A stretch of DNA of 64,000 bases from Specibacter cremeus (GCF_003946885.1 NZ_RWKQ01000009.1:3856-67855), one strand, 5' to 3'. Counted from the stretch's first letter, positions 28,452 through 38,314 are shown. A program made the numbers and translations. The notes: generated from the sequence alone by a model not told the origin.

Positions 28452-30025
28452 CCGATCGACGCGTGATCGATGGGCGGGTGCCGCGCATCGTCGTGGTCGG
28501 CTTCGGCCCGGTCGCCGCCCGCCTCGTGGACGAACTGCTGCCCGCCGTGCGTGCCGGGCGGCTGGCGTTGACCGTGCTCGGCGAGGAAGCGCACGCCGCG
28601 TACAACCGTGTGCTCGTGGCCGATCTCGGCGTCGGGCGCACCACCGTCGACGCCATGATGCTGGCCGAGCCCGCCGAGCTGGCCGCGGCCGGCGTCGACG
28701 TCCGGCTCCGCACGGCGGTGCGGCACGTGGACCGGGCCCGGAAGCTGGTCCGGCTCGAGGACGGGACGGCGGTGGGCTACGACCGGCTGGTGTTCGCGAC
28801 CGGCGCCCGCGCCGTCGTGCCGAACCTGCATGGGCTCAACCCGGACCCGCACACCGACCCCGGGCTGCCGGCCGGCGTCATCGCGTTGCGCGACGTCGCC
28901 GACGCGGCGGTGCTGCGCCGCGCCGTCACGGGCGGGCACCGCATCGTCGTGCTCGGCGGCGGCATCCTGGGCCTGGAGGCGGCGCTGGCCGCCGCGGACG
29001 AGGGCGCCGAGGTCACGATCGTCCACCACGGGCCGCACACGCTGGCCCGCAGCATCGACGCCGGCGCCGGGCACGTCCTGTCCGCCACGTTGCGCGCCCG
29101 CGGGGTGCGAATCGTCGCGGACGCCCGCTCCACTGCGGTGACGCTGCGCGCCAGCGGTGACGGGACGGCGTCGTTCGCGGCCCTGAAACTCGACGACGGA
29201 CAGGAGATCCCCGGCGACCTGCTGCTGCTCTCCTGCGGCGTGCGCCCGCGCATCGAACTGGCCGAGGGAGCGGGCCTGGCCACCGACCGCGGCATCCTCG
29301 TCGACCACGGGCTGGCCGCCCACCACGACGAGGACGTGTTTGCGATCGGCGACTGCGCAGAGATCCGGTGCCTGGCGGCCGGCTGCGCCGAATGTGCCGC
29401 CGCGCCGAGCCCCTCCGGGCTGATCGGGCCCGGCTGGCGGCAGGCCGAGCACCTGGCCGCGCGGCTGCTGCGCCCGGTGTCATCCGTGCAGGCGTTGCCG
29501 GCCGAGCCGGCACCGGTCATGCTCTTGAAGGCGCGCGGCGTGGACGTGGCGGCGGCCGGGGACGTCACGGCCGGCCCGTTCGACGACGCCTGTCTCGACG
29601 GTGGCCCGCTCCGGGTCAGCCAGTGGGCCGACCCCGAGCACGGGCGCTACGTCAAGATGGTGACGCGCGGCGGCGTGCTGGCCGGGTTGGTGTGCGTGGG
29701 CCTGCCGCGCACGGCCGCCGAACTGGTGTTGCTGTACGAGCGCGGCGCGGAACTGCCGGCGGACCGGTCGGTGCTGCTGCGCCTGGACGGGCCGGACCGG
29801 CCGCCGGCCGGTGCGGCGACCGCCGGCGCCGCGGATCCGGCCCGCACCGTGTGCCGGTGCGCCGGGGTCGGCGGCGCGGCGATCGACGCCGCCGTCGCCG
29901 ACGGCTGTGCCAGCGTGGCGGACGTGGCGGCCCGGACCCGGGCGGGCACCGGCTGCGGCGGCTGCCACGGCGACATCCGGGCCCGGATCGAGGCGCACTT
30001 CCAGCCGGCCGTTGCGCCGAGGTAG
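28448..30025 (+). CDS. nasB: nitrate reductase electron-transfer subunit: FAD/NAD oxidoreductase with C-terminal [2Fe-2S] BFD-like domain
   Basis: 525 residues. The N-terminal part resembles the FAD/NAD(P)H-binding half of NirB (IVVVGFGPVAARLVDEL, then the second dinucleotide motif VVLGGGILGLEAALAAA near residue 168). The C-terminal 60 residues form a bacterioferritin-associated-ferredoxin-like [2Fe-2S] domain with CRCAG and CGGCHGD. It probably passes electrons from NADH to NasA. ATGA overlap with nasA indicates coupling. The stop codon is embedded in the left arm of a long inverted repeat (30014-30090). Confidence 0.86.
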   Translation: MTDRRVIDGRVPRIVVVGFGPVAARLVDELLPAVRAGRLALTVLGEEAHAAYNRVLVADLGVGRTTVDAMMLAEPAELAAAGVDVRLRTAVRHVDRARKLVRLEDGTAVGYDRLVFATGARAVVPNLHGLNPDPHTDPGLPAGVIALRDVADAAVLRRAVTGGHRIVVLGGGILGLEAALAAADEGAEVTIVHHGPHTLARSIDAGAGHVLSATLRARGVRIVADARSTAVTLRASGDGTASFAALKLDDGQEIPGDLLLLSCGVRPRIELAEGAGLATDRGILVDHGLAAHHDEDVFAIGDCAEIRCLAAGCAECAAAPSPSGLIGPGWRQAEHLAARLLRPVSSVQALPAEPAPVMLLKARGVDVAAAGDVTAGPFDDACLDGGPLRVSQWADPEHGRYVKMVTRGGVLAGLVCVGLPRTAAELVLLYERGAELPADRSVLLRLDGPDRPPAGAATAGAADPARTVCRCAGVGGAAIDAAVADGCASVADVAARTRAGTGCGGCHGDIRARIEAHFQPAVAPR

Positions 30026-30090
30026 CGTCATCGCGTCGAAGTAGCGGAACATATGCCGACCCCGTCGGCGGTTTGACGCTACCTCGGCGC
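30014..30090. terminator. bidirectional terminator: 16-bp inverted repeat enclosing a second hairpin
   Basis: GCGCCGAGGTAGCGTC (30014-30029) and its exact reverse complement (30075-30090) flank 45 nt that contain a smaller perfect hairpin, GCCGAC-CCC-GTCGGC (30055-30069). It lies between the converging nasB and lpdA genes and covers the nasB stop codon. There is no clear T tract, so termination mechanism is uncertain. Confidence 0.7.
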
Positions 30091-30120
30091 GTTATGGGTT
30101 TCCACGGGCTCGCGCGTGGC

Positions 30121-31542
30121 CTACATGTGCACGTGCAGGCGGCGGGCGGCCTCGGAGATGGACCCGGACAGCGACGGGTAGACGGTGAACGTGTTGGCCA
30201 CGTCGTCGACATGCAGGTTCTGTGTCACGGCCATGGCGATCGGGAAGATCAGCTCGGACGCGCCCGCGCCGACCACCACCCCACCGATCACCGTGCCCGA
30301 GCCCTTGCGGGCGATGATCTTGACGAACCCGTCCTTGAAGTTGCGCATCTTCGCCCGGGCGTTCGTGTGCAGGGACAGCTTCACCACGTCGCCCTGGTAC
30401 CGGCCGGCCGCCAGGTCGGCCTCGGACACGCCGACGGACGCGATCTCCGGGGACGTGAAGATGTTCGATGACACCCGGTTCAGGATCAGCGGCTGGACGC
30501 GGTCGCCGAGCAGGTGCGCCACGGCGATGCGGCCCTGCATGGCCGCCACGGACGCCAGTGCCAGCACGCCGGTGCAGTCGCCGGCGGCGTAGACGTTCGG
30601 CGCGCTGGTGCGGGAGACGCCGTCGACCTTGATGTGGCCGCTGGGCGTCAGGTCGACGCCGGCAGCCTCCAGCCCCAGGTTCGTCGTGTTCGGGATGGAG
30701 CCCACGCAGACCAGGCAATGCGTGCCGGCGACCCGGCGCCCATCGCCCAGGGTGACGACGACGCCGTCGTCCGTGCGTTCCACCGACTGTGCCCGCGAAC
30801 GCGCCAGCACCGTCATGCCGCGCCGTTCAAACACGCCCTCGAGGACGGCGGCGGCGTCGGAGTCCTCGCCGGGCAGCACCTGGTCGCGGCTGGAGATGAG
30901 CGTGACCTTCGAGCCCAGGCCGTTGTAGGCGGAGGCGAACTCCGCGCCGGTGACCCCGGAGCCGACGACGATCAGCTCCCGGGGCAGTTCCTTCAGGTCG
31001 TAGATCTGCGCCCAGTTCAGGATGCGTTCGCCGTCCGGCTGGGCCGTGGCGAGTTCGCGCGGGTGCGCGCCGACGGACACCAGGATGGCATCGGCCCTGA
31101 CGATCTCCCGCGTCTCGCCGCGGTCCACGTCGATGGTGTGGTTGTCCAGCAGGGTCCCGTGGCCGATGATGATGCGCACGCCCATGCGCTCGAGGCCCTC
31201 GCGGATGTCCGCCGACTGGTCCCGGGCCAGGCCGAGCAGGCGCTCGTTGACCATCTTCAGGTCCGCGTGCATGAGCGGCTGGCCCTCGCCGGCGCTGAAG
31301 TGGACGCCCAGCTCGGCCAGGTCCAGGCTGCGGGTCATGGCGTCCGCCGTGGCGATGAGCGTCTTGGACGGGACCACGTCGCTGAGCACGGCCGAACCGC
31401 CCAGTCCGGCCCGCTCGATGATCGTCACCCGCGAGCCGAGGGAGGCGGCGACCATGGCGGCCTCGTAGCCGCCGGGGCCGCCGCCGAGGATCGCAAGGCT
31501 GGGTACGGCGAGGGAGTTGGAAAGTTCCTGTTGGGTCGTCAC
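30121..31542 (-). CDS. lpdA: NAD(P)H-quinone dehydrogenase, LpdA-like flavoprotein disulfide reductase family
   Basis: 473 residues. It is built like dihydrolipoamide dehydrogenase: FAD motif [14 protein letters not shown], second nucleotide motif [18 protein letters not shown] segment [10 protein letters not shown], and an interface domain. The redox-active disulfide is missing: the usual G-G-T-C-x4-C-x-P-S-K reads [13 protein letters not shown]. That pattern fits mycobacterial LpdA (Rv3303c), a quinone reductase, not lipoamide dehydrogenase. It starts with GTG 31542 and is divergent from deoD, with pmmB beyond, the same neighbourhood as in mycobacteria. Confidence 0.88.
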   Translation of the reverse strand: MTTQQELSNSLAVPSLAILGGGPGGYEAAMVAASLGSRVTIIERAGLGGSAVLSDVVPSKTLIATADAMTRSLDLAELGVHFSAGEGQPLMHADLKMVNERLLGLARDQSADIREGLERMGVRIIIGHGTLLDNHTIDVDRGETREIVRADAILVSVGAHPRELATAQPDGERILNWAQIYDLKELPRELIVVGSGVTGAEFASAYNGLGSKVTLISSRDQVLPGEDSDAAAVLEGVFERRGMTVLARSRAQSVERTDDGVVVTLGDGRRVAGTHCLVCVGSIPNTTNLGLEAAGVDLTPSGHIKVDGVSRTSAPNVYAAGDCTGVLALASVAAMQGRIAVAHLLGDRVQPLILNRVSSNIFTSPEIASVGVSEADLAAGRYQGDVVKLSLHTNARAKMRNFKDGFVKIIARKGSGTVIGGVVVGAGASELIFPIAMAVTQNLHVDDVANTFTVYPSLSGSISEAARRLHVHM

Positions 31543-31597
31543 AATTGAACATTCTCGCCTATCGCACCGCGCGGCTCCAACCCGCTACGTTGGTCCA

Positions 31598-32440
31598 ATG
31601 AACTCTTTGCCCGACACCAGTGACATGCCCGCCGGACAGGGCGCGGCCGACCCCTTCGAGCTGGCCGGCACCGCGGCCGCGCACATCGCCGGGGCCACCG
31701 GCGTGGCCGCGCACGACATCGCCCTGGTGTTGGGCTCCGGCTGGGGCGCGGCGGCCGAGCTGATCGGCGAGACGACGGCCACCCTGGACGCCGCCGGCAT
31801 CCCCGGCTTCGCTGCCCCCGCCGTGGCCGGCCACGTCGGCACGATCCGGTCCGTGCTGACCGCCGGCGGCAAGCACGCCCTGGTGCTCGGCGCGCGCACC
31901 CACTACTACGAGGGCAAGGGGGTGCGCGCCGTGGTCCACGGGGTGCGCACCGCCGCCGCCGCCGGCGCGAAGACGCTCGTACTCACGAACGGCTGCGGCG
32001 GGTTGAACCCGGACTGGACGCCCGGCACGCCCGTGCTCATCAGCGACCACATCAACCTGACGGCCGCATCCCCGCTGGAGGGCGCCACGTTCGTGGACCT
32101 CACCGACCTGTACTCGTCCCGGCTGCGCACCCTGGCCCGCGGCATCGACCCGACCCTGGCCGAGGGCGTGTACGCGCAGTTCACCGGCCCGCACTACGAA
32201 ACCCCCGCCGAGGTCCGGTACGCAAAGCGGATCGGCGCGGACCTGGTCGGCATGTCCACGGCGTTGGAGGCCATTGCGGCCCGGCACACCGGCATGGAGG
32301 TGTTCGGCATCTCGCTCGTGACGAACCTGGCCGCCGGCATCAGCCCCGTCCCGCTCAGCCACGCCGAGGTCCTCGAGGCCGGGCAGGCGGCCGGGCCGCG
32401 CATCTCCCGCCTGCTCGCCGACATCATCGCGAAACTGTAG
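31598..32440 (+). CDS. deoD: purine nucleoside phosphorylase
   Basis: 280-residue trimeric-type (family II) purine nucleoside phosphorylase, which splits inosine and guanosine with phosphate into base and ribose-1-phosphate. Visible motifs are LVLGSGWG, the phosphate/ribose site [33 protein letters not shown] and [16 protein letters not shown] box six nucleotides before the ATG suggests a leaderless transcript. It is followed 8 nt later by pmmB, whose mutase activity can convert the ribose-1-phosphate product, making a salvage pair. Confidence 0.93.
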   Translation: MNSLPDTSDMPAGQGAADPFELAGTAAAHIAGATGVAAHDIALVLGSGWGAAAELIGETTATLDAAGIPGFAAPAVAGHVGTIRSVLTAGGKHALVLGARTHYYEGKGVRAVVHGVRTAAAAGAKTLVLTNGCGGLNPDWTPGTPVLISDHINLTAASPLEGATFVDLTDLYSSRLRTLARGIDPTLAEGVYAQFTGPHYETPAEVRYAKRIGADLVGMSTALEAIAARHTGMEVFGISLVTNLAAGISPVPLSHAEVLEAGQAAGPRISRLLADIIAKL

Positions 32441-32448
32441 GGCATGCC

Positions 32449-34266
32449 ATGACGGACGTTCACGAAACAGCCCGGCAGTGGGCGGCCAACGACCCGGACC
32501 CGGCCACCGCGGCCGCGCTGCGCGCCCTCGTCGGGGCCGCGCAGTCCGGCCACGCGGCGGCCGCCGCGGAGCTGGCCGACAGTTTTGCCGGGCCCCTGGC
32601 GTTCGGCACGGCCGGGCTGCGCGCAGCGCTGGGTCCGGGCCCGCACCGGATGAACCGGGTGGTCGTGCGCCGGGCCGCCGCGGGCGTGGCGGCTCACCTT
32701 TGGGCGTTGGCGGCAGCGGACGACGGCGGCGCCTCCTACGTGCCGCGGGCGGTGGTCGGGTACGACGCACGGCACAATTCGGACGTGTTCGCGCGGGAGA
32801 GCGCGGCCATCTTCACGGCCGCCGGGATCGAGACGTTCCTGCTGTCGGCCGCGCTGCCCACACCGGTGCTGGCCTACGCGGTGCGGGCGCTCGGCTGTGA
32901 GGCCGGCGTCATGGTCACGGCCAGCCACAACCCGCCGGCCGACAACGGCTACAAGGTGTACCTGGGCGGGCGGGCCGTGGAAGACGCGGCCCGCGGCGTG
33001 CAGATCGTCGCCCCGCACGATTCCGCCATCGCCGCACACATCGCGGCCGTGTCGGACACGGCGAGCGCCGGCGACGTCTCCGCCATTGCGCTGGCCGCGG
33101 ACGGCTGGACCGTAGTGGGCGGCGACCTGGTCGCGGACTACCGGGCCGCCGTCGTCCGCCTGGCCGACCGGGCCGCGCATCCGGCCCGGGACCTGCGGAT
33201 CGTGCACACGTCCATGCACGGGGTGGGCGGCGAGACCGCACCGGCCATCCTGCGCGCGGCCGGTTTCACGGACGTGGCGGTGGTGCCCGCACAGGCCGAT
33301 CCCGACCCCGACTTCCCCACCGTCGCATTCCCCAACCCGGAGGAGCCCGGCGCGCTGGATCTGGCCCTGGCGCTGGCCGCCGAGGTAGGGGCGGACATCG
33401 TGCTGGCCAACGACCCCGACGCGGACCGCGTCGCCGTGGCCGCCTGCGACCCGGCGACGGGCGCCTGGCGGGTGCTGCGCGGCGACGAGGTGGGCGCGCT
33501 GCTGGGCGTGCACCTCGCCGCCTCGGCCCGGGTGTCGGCGCAGCCGGGCGCCGTGTTCGCGAACTCGATCGTGTCCTCGCGGCTGCTGGGCAAGGTCGCC
33601 GCGGCGCGCGGGATCGCGCACGCGCAGACGCTGACCGGGTTCAAGTGGATCTCACGCGTGCCGGGGCTGGCGTTCGGGTACGAGGAGGCGCTGGGCTACT
33701 GCGTGGCGCCCGAGCTGGTCCGGGACAAGGACGGCATGTCCGCCGGGCTGCTCGTGGCCGAGCTGGCCGCCGAATTGAAGGCCTGCGGCCGCACGCTGTT
33801 CGACGTGCTGGACGACCTGGCGCTGGCCCACGGCCTGCACGCGGGCGAGCCGCTCAGCGTGCGGGTGGCCGGCTTGGACGTCCTCGGCACCCTGATGTCG
33901 CGGCTGCGCCGGGCCGGCCCGGCGTCGCTGGACGGGGCGCCCATCGCACGGTTCACCGATCTGTCGGCGGGATCGGACGCGTTGCCGCCCACCGATGGCT
34001 TGCTGTACGAGAGCGCCCATGGCGCCCGGGTCATCGTCCGGCCCAGCGGCACCGAGCCCAAGCTCAAGTGCTACCTGGAGGTCGTGGTCCCCGTGGCGTC
34101 CCGGGCCGGGCTGCCGGCTGCCAAGGCGGAGGCGCAGCGCCAACTGGCCGCCGTCGCGGCCGATGTGCGCGCCGCCCTGGGTGGGGCCGGGGACTTGCGA
34201 GCAGCGCGAGGCCGTCCGGGTCAGAGCGCGACCTCGACGACGCCGTCCACGACGCGCACCCGGTAG
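32449..34266 (+). CDS. pmmB: phospho-sugar mutase (phosphomannomutase/phosphopentomutase type)
   Basis: 605 residues of the alpha-D-phosphohexomutase family. The phosphoserine site is TASHNPPADNGYK (Ser about 159), the Mg2+ loop NDPDADRVAVA, the sugar-binding loop EEALGYCV, and the phosphate-binding RPSGTEPKLK near the C terminus. In this neighbourhood it is usually called PmmB; with deoD it may act on ribose-1-phosphate. The last about 25 residues are low-complexity (Thr/Ser/Arg-rich) and run 46 nt into the converging nirD gene, so the original stop may have been lost. Confidence 0.9.
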   Translation: MTDVHETARQWAANDPDPATAAALRALVGAAQSGHAAAAAELADSFAGPLAFGTAGLRAALGPGPHRMNRVVVRRAAAGVAAHLWALAAADDGGASYVPRAVVGYDARHNSDVFARESAAIFTAAGIETFLLSAALPTPVLAYAVRALGCEAGVMVTASHNPPADNGYKVYLGGRAVEDAARGVQIVAPHDSAIAAHIAAVSDTASAGDVSAIALAADGWTVVGGDLVADYRAAVVRLADRAAHPARDLRIVHTSMHGVGGETAPAILRAAGFTDVAVVPAQADPDPDFPTVAFPNPEEPGALDLALALAAEVGADIVLANDPDADRVAVAACDPATGAWRVLRGDEVGALLGVHLAASARVSAQPGAVFANSIVSSRLLGKVAAARGIAHAQTLTGFKWISRVPGLAFGYEEALGYCVAPELVRDKDGMSAGLLVAELAAELKACGRTLFDVLDDLALAHGLHAGEPLSVRVAGLDVLGTLMSRLRRAGPASLDGAPIARFTDLSAGSDALPPTDGLLYESAHGARVIVRPSGTEPKLKCYLEVVVPVASRAGLPAAKAEAQRQLAAVAADVRAALGGAGDLRAARGRPGQSATSTTPSTTRTR

Positions 34267-34589
34267 GTGCCCAGCGCCAGGTCCGGGGCGCCGAAGCACT
34301 CCCCCGTGGCCAGGTTGTACACCTCCTTGTGCAGCGGGGACGCGATGGTGGGCGCGTGGCCGCGGGAACCGACGATGCCACGCGCCATGACGTGCGCGTG
34401 CGTCGCCGGATCGGCCTGGGCGACGGCGAACACGTCGTCGGCCCCCACCCGGAACAGGGCGACCTGGCGGCCGCCGACGAGTGCCGCCTCGCCCCACGAG
34501 TCGGTCAGCTCGGCGAGCCGGCAGACACGGTGCCAGCGGGGCGCATCCGTCGCGGCGGCGTGCGGTGATTGGATGGCGAGTGCCTGCAT
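34221..34589 (-). CDS. nirD: nitrite reductase (NADH) small subunit
   Basis: 122 residues with the Rieske-like fold of NirD (VGGRQVALFRV, HAHVMARGIVGSRGHAPTIASPLHKEVYNLATGEC). The Cys/His cluster ligands of true Rieske proteins are absent, as is normal for NirD. It partners NirB in reducing nitrite to ammonium. Here it is divergent from nirB instead of following it, and its 3' end overlaps pmmB by 46 nt on the opposite strand. The ATG at 34589 has GGGAAG upstream. Confidence 0.9.
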   Translation of the reverse strand: MQALAIQSPHAAATDAPRWHRVCRLAELTDSWGEAALVGGRQVALFRVGADDVFAVAQADPATHAHVMARGIVGSRGHAPTIASPLHKEVYNLATGECFGAPDLALGTYRVRVVDGVVEVAL

Positions 34590-34606
34590 GGCGGCTTCCC
34601 TTCGAC

Positions 34607-34757
34607 GGTGGTTGAACCTTCACGAACGGTTTTCATGAACACCGGCCACGCTACGCACGCCGTGTTTCCGCCGGCGCGCCGGCTCGTGTCGGGCAGGTAA
34701 CACTTCCCTCACCGGGTTCCGCGACCGCCGGGAAGGGGAAAGTTAACCGCCGGAAAC
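34607..34757. promoter_or_regulatory. nirD-nirB divergent control region with candidate GlnR-type sites
   Basis: The gap between the divergent nirD and nirB starts contains GTAAC-ACTTCC-CTCAC (34697-34712) and GTTAA-CCGCCG-GAAAC (34742-34757). The second matches the GlnR pattern gTnAc-n6-GaAAc at all but one defined position. A decayed piece of the dispersed repeat (GGTGGTTGAACC, 34607-34618) lies near nirD. A HemD-type regulator related to NnaR (38324-39475) could act here together with GlnR. No footprint evidence is available. Confidence 0.38.
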
Positions 34758-34826
34758 ACTGGTGAAATGGCCGGGTAATGACCGGTCTCTAGGCTCAAGG
34801 GACCAGTCGATCGAAAGGCACCGACC

Positions 34827-37508
34827 ATGAGCCAGCCCCGGAACGCCGCCACCTTGCCTCATCCCGAAACGCCGCGGCGCGTCGTCGTGGCCGGCGGCGG
34901 CCCGGCCGCGCACCGCTTCGTCGAGGCCATGCATGCCCGCGGCCTGGCCGGGTGGGAGATCACGGTGCTGGCCGAGGAGGCCCACCGCCCGTATGACCGG
35001 GTCGCGTTGAGCCGGGCCCTGGCCGCCATGGACACCGACCTGACACTCGGCGACGCGGCGATGTGGGACCACGACGCGCTCACGCTGGCCGCCGGCACGC
35101 GCGCCACGGCCGTCGATCCGGGCGCCCGGGTGGTGCATGCGACGTCGGCGGACGGGCGCGCCACCAGCCACGCCTACGACCACCTGGTGCTGGCCACCGG
35201 GTCCGACGCGGCCCGGCTGACGATCCCGGGCGCCGAGCACGCGCACGTGTACCGGACCCTCGATGACGTGTGGTTTCTGAACGCCGAGGTGGCCCGGCTC
35301 ACCGAGGTCCTGGGCCGGCAGGTCCGCACGGCCGTGATCGGCGGCGGGCTGCTCGGGCTGGAGGCGGCCGCCGGATTGATCGCACTCGGCGCCACCTCGG
35401 TCGTCATCAACGGCGCCGGCTGGCTCATGAACGCCCAGCTGGACGAGGGCGCCGGCCAGGCGCTGGGCCGGCTGGTCGCCGCCAAGGGGATGTCCGCGAC
35501 CGCGGGCGTGTACCCGGCCCGGATCCAGACGGACGACGCCGGCATGGTCACCGGGGTGCTGATGGCCGACGCCGCGGTGGTCGCCGCCGACCTCGTGGTG
35601 GCCGCCGTCGGCGTGCGGCCGCGCGACGAGCTGGCGCGAACGGCCGACGGTGGCGCCGCGCACGGGTTTGAGCTGGGCCCGCGCGGCGGCGTCGTCATTT
35701 CCGACAGCTGCGCGACCGGCGTCCCCGGCGTGTGGGCCATTGGCGAGGTCGCCAACTTCGACGGCAGGTGCCTGGGCCTGATCGCCCCCGCGAACACCAT
35801 GGCCGAGATCGTCGCCGACCGGCTGCACGGCGGCGACGCCACGTTCCCCGGCTTCGACACGGCGACGAAACTGAAGCTCTCCGGCGTGGACGTGGCCAGT
35901 TTCGGCGACGCGTTCGCCCGCACCGAGCACAGCCTGGAGGTGGTGTACGCGGACCCGGCACGCGGCGTCTACCAGAAGATCGTCACGAGCCCGGATGCGA
36001 GGACGCTGCTCGGGGGCATCTTCGTCGGCGACGCCACCCCGTACACGTCGTTGCGTCCGCTGCTGGGCCGGACGCTGCCGGCCGAGCCCGGCGCGTTCCT
36101 GTCGGCGGCCGGCGGCGGCGCGCCGGAGACCGAGCTGCCGGACGAGGCGATCCTCTGTTCGTGCAACAACGTCCCGGCCGGCGCCATCCGGGACGCGGTG
36201 CACGCCCGCGGCGGCTGCGATGGTTCGGAGCCCGTCCGCGACCTGCCGGAGCTGAAAGCGTGCACCCGGGCAGGCACGCAGTGCGGATCCTGCGTACCCT
36301 TGTTGAAGAAACTGCTCGAGGGGGAACTGACCAAATCCGGCATCGCGGTCTCCAAGGCGTTGTGCGAACACTTCGCCATGTCCCGGGCCGAACTGTTCGA
36401 GGCCGTCCAGGCGCTGGAACTGGCCGGCTTCGAGGACATCCTGGCCCGCTTCGGCACCGACGAGACGGCCCGGACCGGGCGCGGCTGCGACATCTGCAAG
36501 CCGACCGTGGCCTCCATCCTGGCCAGCCAGCGCGGCGAGTACGTGCTCGACGCCGGGCGCGGCACGCTGCAGGACACGAACGACCGCGCCCTGGCCAACA
36601 TGCAGAAGGACGGCACCTACTCGGTGGTGCCGCGCATCCCGGGCGGGGAGATCACCCCGGACAAGCTGGCCGTCATCGCCCAGGTCGCCCGGGACTTCGG
36701 GCTGTACACGAAGATCACCGGCGGCCAGCGGATCGACCTGTTCGGCGCCCGGCTGGAGCAGCTGCCGCAGATCTGGAAGATCCTGGTCGACGCCGGCATG
36801 GAGTCCGGCCAGGCCTACGGGAAGTCCCTGCGCACGGTGAAGTCGTGCGTCGGCTCCACCTGGTGCCGGTTCGGCGTGCAGGACTCGGTGGCCATGGCCA
36901 TCACCCTGGAGCTGCGGTACCGCGGCCTGCGCAGCCCGCACAAGCTCAAGCTCGGCGTGTCCGGCTGCGCCCGCGAATGCGCCGAGGCGCGCGGCAAGGA
37001 CGTGGGCGTCATCGCCACGGCCGACGGCTGGAACCTGTACGTCGGCGGCAACGGCGGCGCCACCCCGGCGCATGCCCAGCTGCTCGCCAAGGACCTCGAC
37101 GACGCCACGCTCATCAGCTACATCGACCGGTATCTCATGTACTACATCCGCACGGCCGACCGGCTGCAACGCACGGCGCGCTGGCAGGAGGAGCTCCGCG
37201 GCGGGCTGGCGCACGTCGTCGACGTGGTCGTCAACGACTCGCTCGGCATCGCCGCCGACCTGGAGTCCGCCATGGCCCGGCACGTGGACGGCTACGAGGA
37301 CGAATGGGCGGCCACGCTGGCCGACCCGGACCGGCTGCGCCGCTTCCGCTCCTTCGTCAACGCCCCCGACACGGCCGACGATTCGATCGCGTTCGTGCCC
37401 GAGCGCGGCCAGATCCGTCCGGCCACGGCGGCCGAGAAGGCGGACCGCGACGGGCGCGTGCTGTTCCCGGCGACCATCGGCGTCCGGCCCGCGGACGCAG
37501 CGGACTGA
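34827..37508 (+). CDS. nirB: nitrite reductase (NADH) large subunit
   Basis: 893 residues. It reduces nitrite to ammonium with NADH, FAD, [2Fe-2S], [4Fe-4S] and siroheme. In order: FAD/NAD domain (VVVAGGGPAAHRFVEAM; AVIGGGLLGLEAAAGL), a BFD-like [2Fe-2S] domain (CSCNN near 443 and CTRAGTQCGSC), then the siroheme domain with the cluster cysteines CVGSTWC near 674 and CAREC near 713. Length is at the long end of the usual range. The start ATG 34827 has GAAAGG upstream. cobA follows 17 nt later and supplies the siroheme precursor. Confidence 0.95.
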   Translation: MSQPRNAATLPHPETPRRVVVAGGGPAAHRFVEAMHARGLAGWEITVLAEEAHRPYDRVALSRALAAMDTDLTLGDAAMWDHDALTLAAGTRATAVDPGARVVHATSADGRATSHAYDHLVLATGSDAARLTIPGAEHAHVYRTLDDVWFLNAEVARLTEVLGRQVRTAVIGGGLLGLEAAAGLIALGATSVVINGAGWLMNAQLDEGAGQALGRLVAAKGMSATAGVYPARIQTDDAGMVTGVLMADAAVVAADLVVAAVGVRPRDELARTADGGAAHGFELGPRGGVVISDSCATGVPGVWAIGEVANFDGRCLGLIAPANTMAEIVADRLHGGDATFPGFDTATKLKLSGVDVASFGDAFARTEHSLEVVYADPARGVYQKIVTSPDARTLLGGIFVGDATPYTSLRPLLGRTLPAEPGAFLSAAGGGAPETELPDEAILCSCNNVPAGAIRDAVHARGGCDGSEPVRDLPELKACTRAGTQCGSCVPLLKKLLEGELTKSGIAVSKALCEHFAMSRAELFEAVQALELAGFEDILARFGTDETARTGRGCDICKPTVASILASQRGEYVLDAGRGTLQDTNDRALANMQKDGTYSVVPRIPGGEITPDKLAVIAQVARDFGLYTKITGGQRIDLFGARLEQLPQIWKILVDAGMESGQAYGKSLRTVKSCVGSTWCRFGVQDSVAMAITLELRYRGLRSPHKLKLGVSGCARECAEARGKDVGVIATADGWNLYVGGNGGATPAHAQLLAKDLDDATLISYIDRYLMYYIRTADRLQRTARWQEELRGGLAHVVDVVVNDSLGIAADLESAMARHVDGYEDEWAATLADPDRLRRFRSFVNAPDTADDSIAFVPERGQIRPATAAEKADRDGRVLFPATIGVRPADAAD

Positions 37509-37525
37509 CCAGGAGGACCCCCATC

Positions 37526-38314
37526 ATGACCACTGAACACTGCTCCGGCGGCATCACGCTCGTCGGCGGCGGGCCGGGTCCCGCCGACCTGCTCACGGTG
37601 CGTGCCGTCACCGCGCTCCGGCGCGCCGACGTCGTCTATTTCGACCGGCTGGGTCCCACCGACGACCTCGCCGCGCTGGCCCCGTCCGCCACCTTCGTCG
37701 ACGTCGGCAAGACGCCCGGGTGCCATAAGGTGCCCCAGGAGGAGATCCAGGCCCGCATGGTGGCCGACGCCCGGGCCGGGCTGGCCGTGGTCCGGCTGAA
37801 GGGCGGGGACCCGTTCGTGTTCGGCCGCGGCGGCGAGGAGGTGGCGGCGGCCGTGGCGGCCGGCATCCCGGTCACGGTGGTGCCGGGCGTGTCCAGCGCC
37901 GTCGCCGTGCCGGGTGCGGCCGGCATCCCCGTCACGCACCGGCAGGTCAGCCGGCTGTTCACGGTCGTGTCCGGGCATGCGCCATTGTCGCCCGCCGAGT
38001 ACACGCACCTGGCCGGGCTGGGCGGCACCGTCGTCGTGCTCATGGGCATCGGCACACTGCCGGCCCTGGCCGCCGGGCTGGCCGCGGCAGGGCTGCAGCC
38101 GCACACGCCGGTGGCCGTCGTCGAGCGCGGCTTCAGCGACACCCAACGCACGACGACGGCGACACTGGGTACGATTGTCAGCGCGGCCGCGACGTGCCGC
38201 AATCCCGCGGTCATCGTGATCGGGGCCGTCGTGGGCCTGTCGCTTTTCGACGCGGACGGCCCCGGCGGCCTGCCGGTTGACGTGTTCGCGCCTACCGGCC
38301 TGCAACCAGCGTAA
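37526..38314 (+). CDS. cobA: uroporphyrinogen-III C-methyltransferase
   Basis: 262 residues. It transfers two methyl groups from S-adenosylmethionine to uroporphyrinogen III, giving precorrin-2, the precursor of the siroheme that NirB needs. Motifs are LVGGGPGPADLLT at the N terminus, RLKGGDPFVFGRGGEE, and VVPGVSSAVAVPG. It is the short, methyltransferase-only form: no dehydrogenase/chelatase domain as in CysG, so ring oxidation and iron insertion are done by another gene. AGGAGG precedes the ATG. It sits between nirB and the HemD-type regulator, 9 nt before the latter. Confidence 0.93.
   Translation: MTTEHCSGGITLVGGGPGPADLLTVRAVTALRRADVVYFDRLGPTDDLAALAPSATFVDVGKTPGCHKVPQEEIQARMVADARAGLAVVRLKGGDPFVFGRGGEEVAAAVAAGIPVTVVPGVSSAVAVPGAAGIPVTHRQVSRLFTVVSGHAPLSPAEYTHLAGLGGTVVVLMGIGTLPALAAGLAAAGLQPHTPVAVVERGFSDTQRTTTATLGTIVSAAATCRNPAVIVIGAVVGLSLFDADGPGGLPVDVFAPTGLQPA

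Noticed and set aside
30121-31542. LpdA as a true dihydrolipoamide dehydrogenase
   Set aside because: The redox-active cysteine pair is absent ([13 protein letters not shown]), and no lipoyl-dependent complex genes are adjacent.
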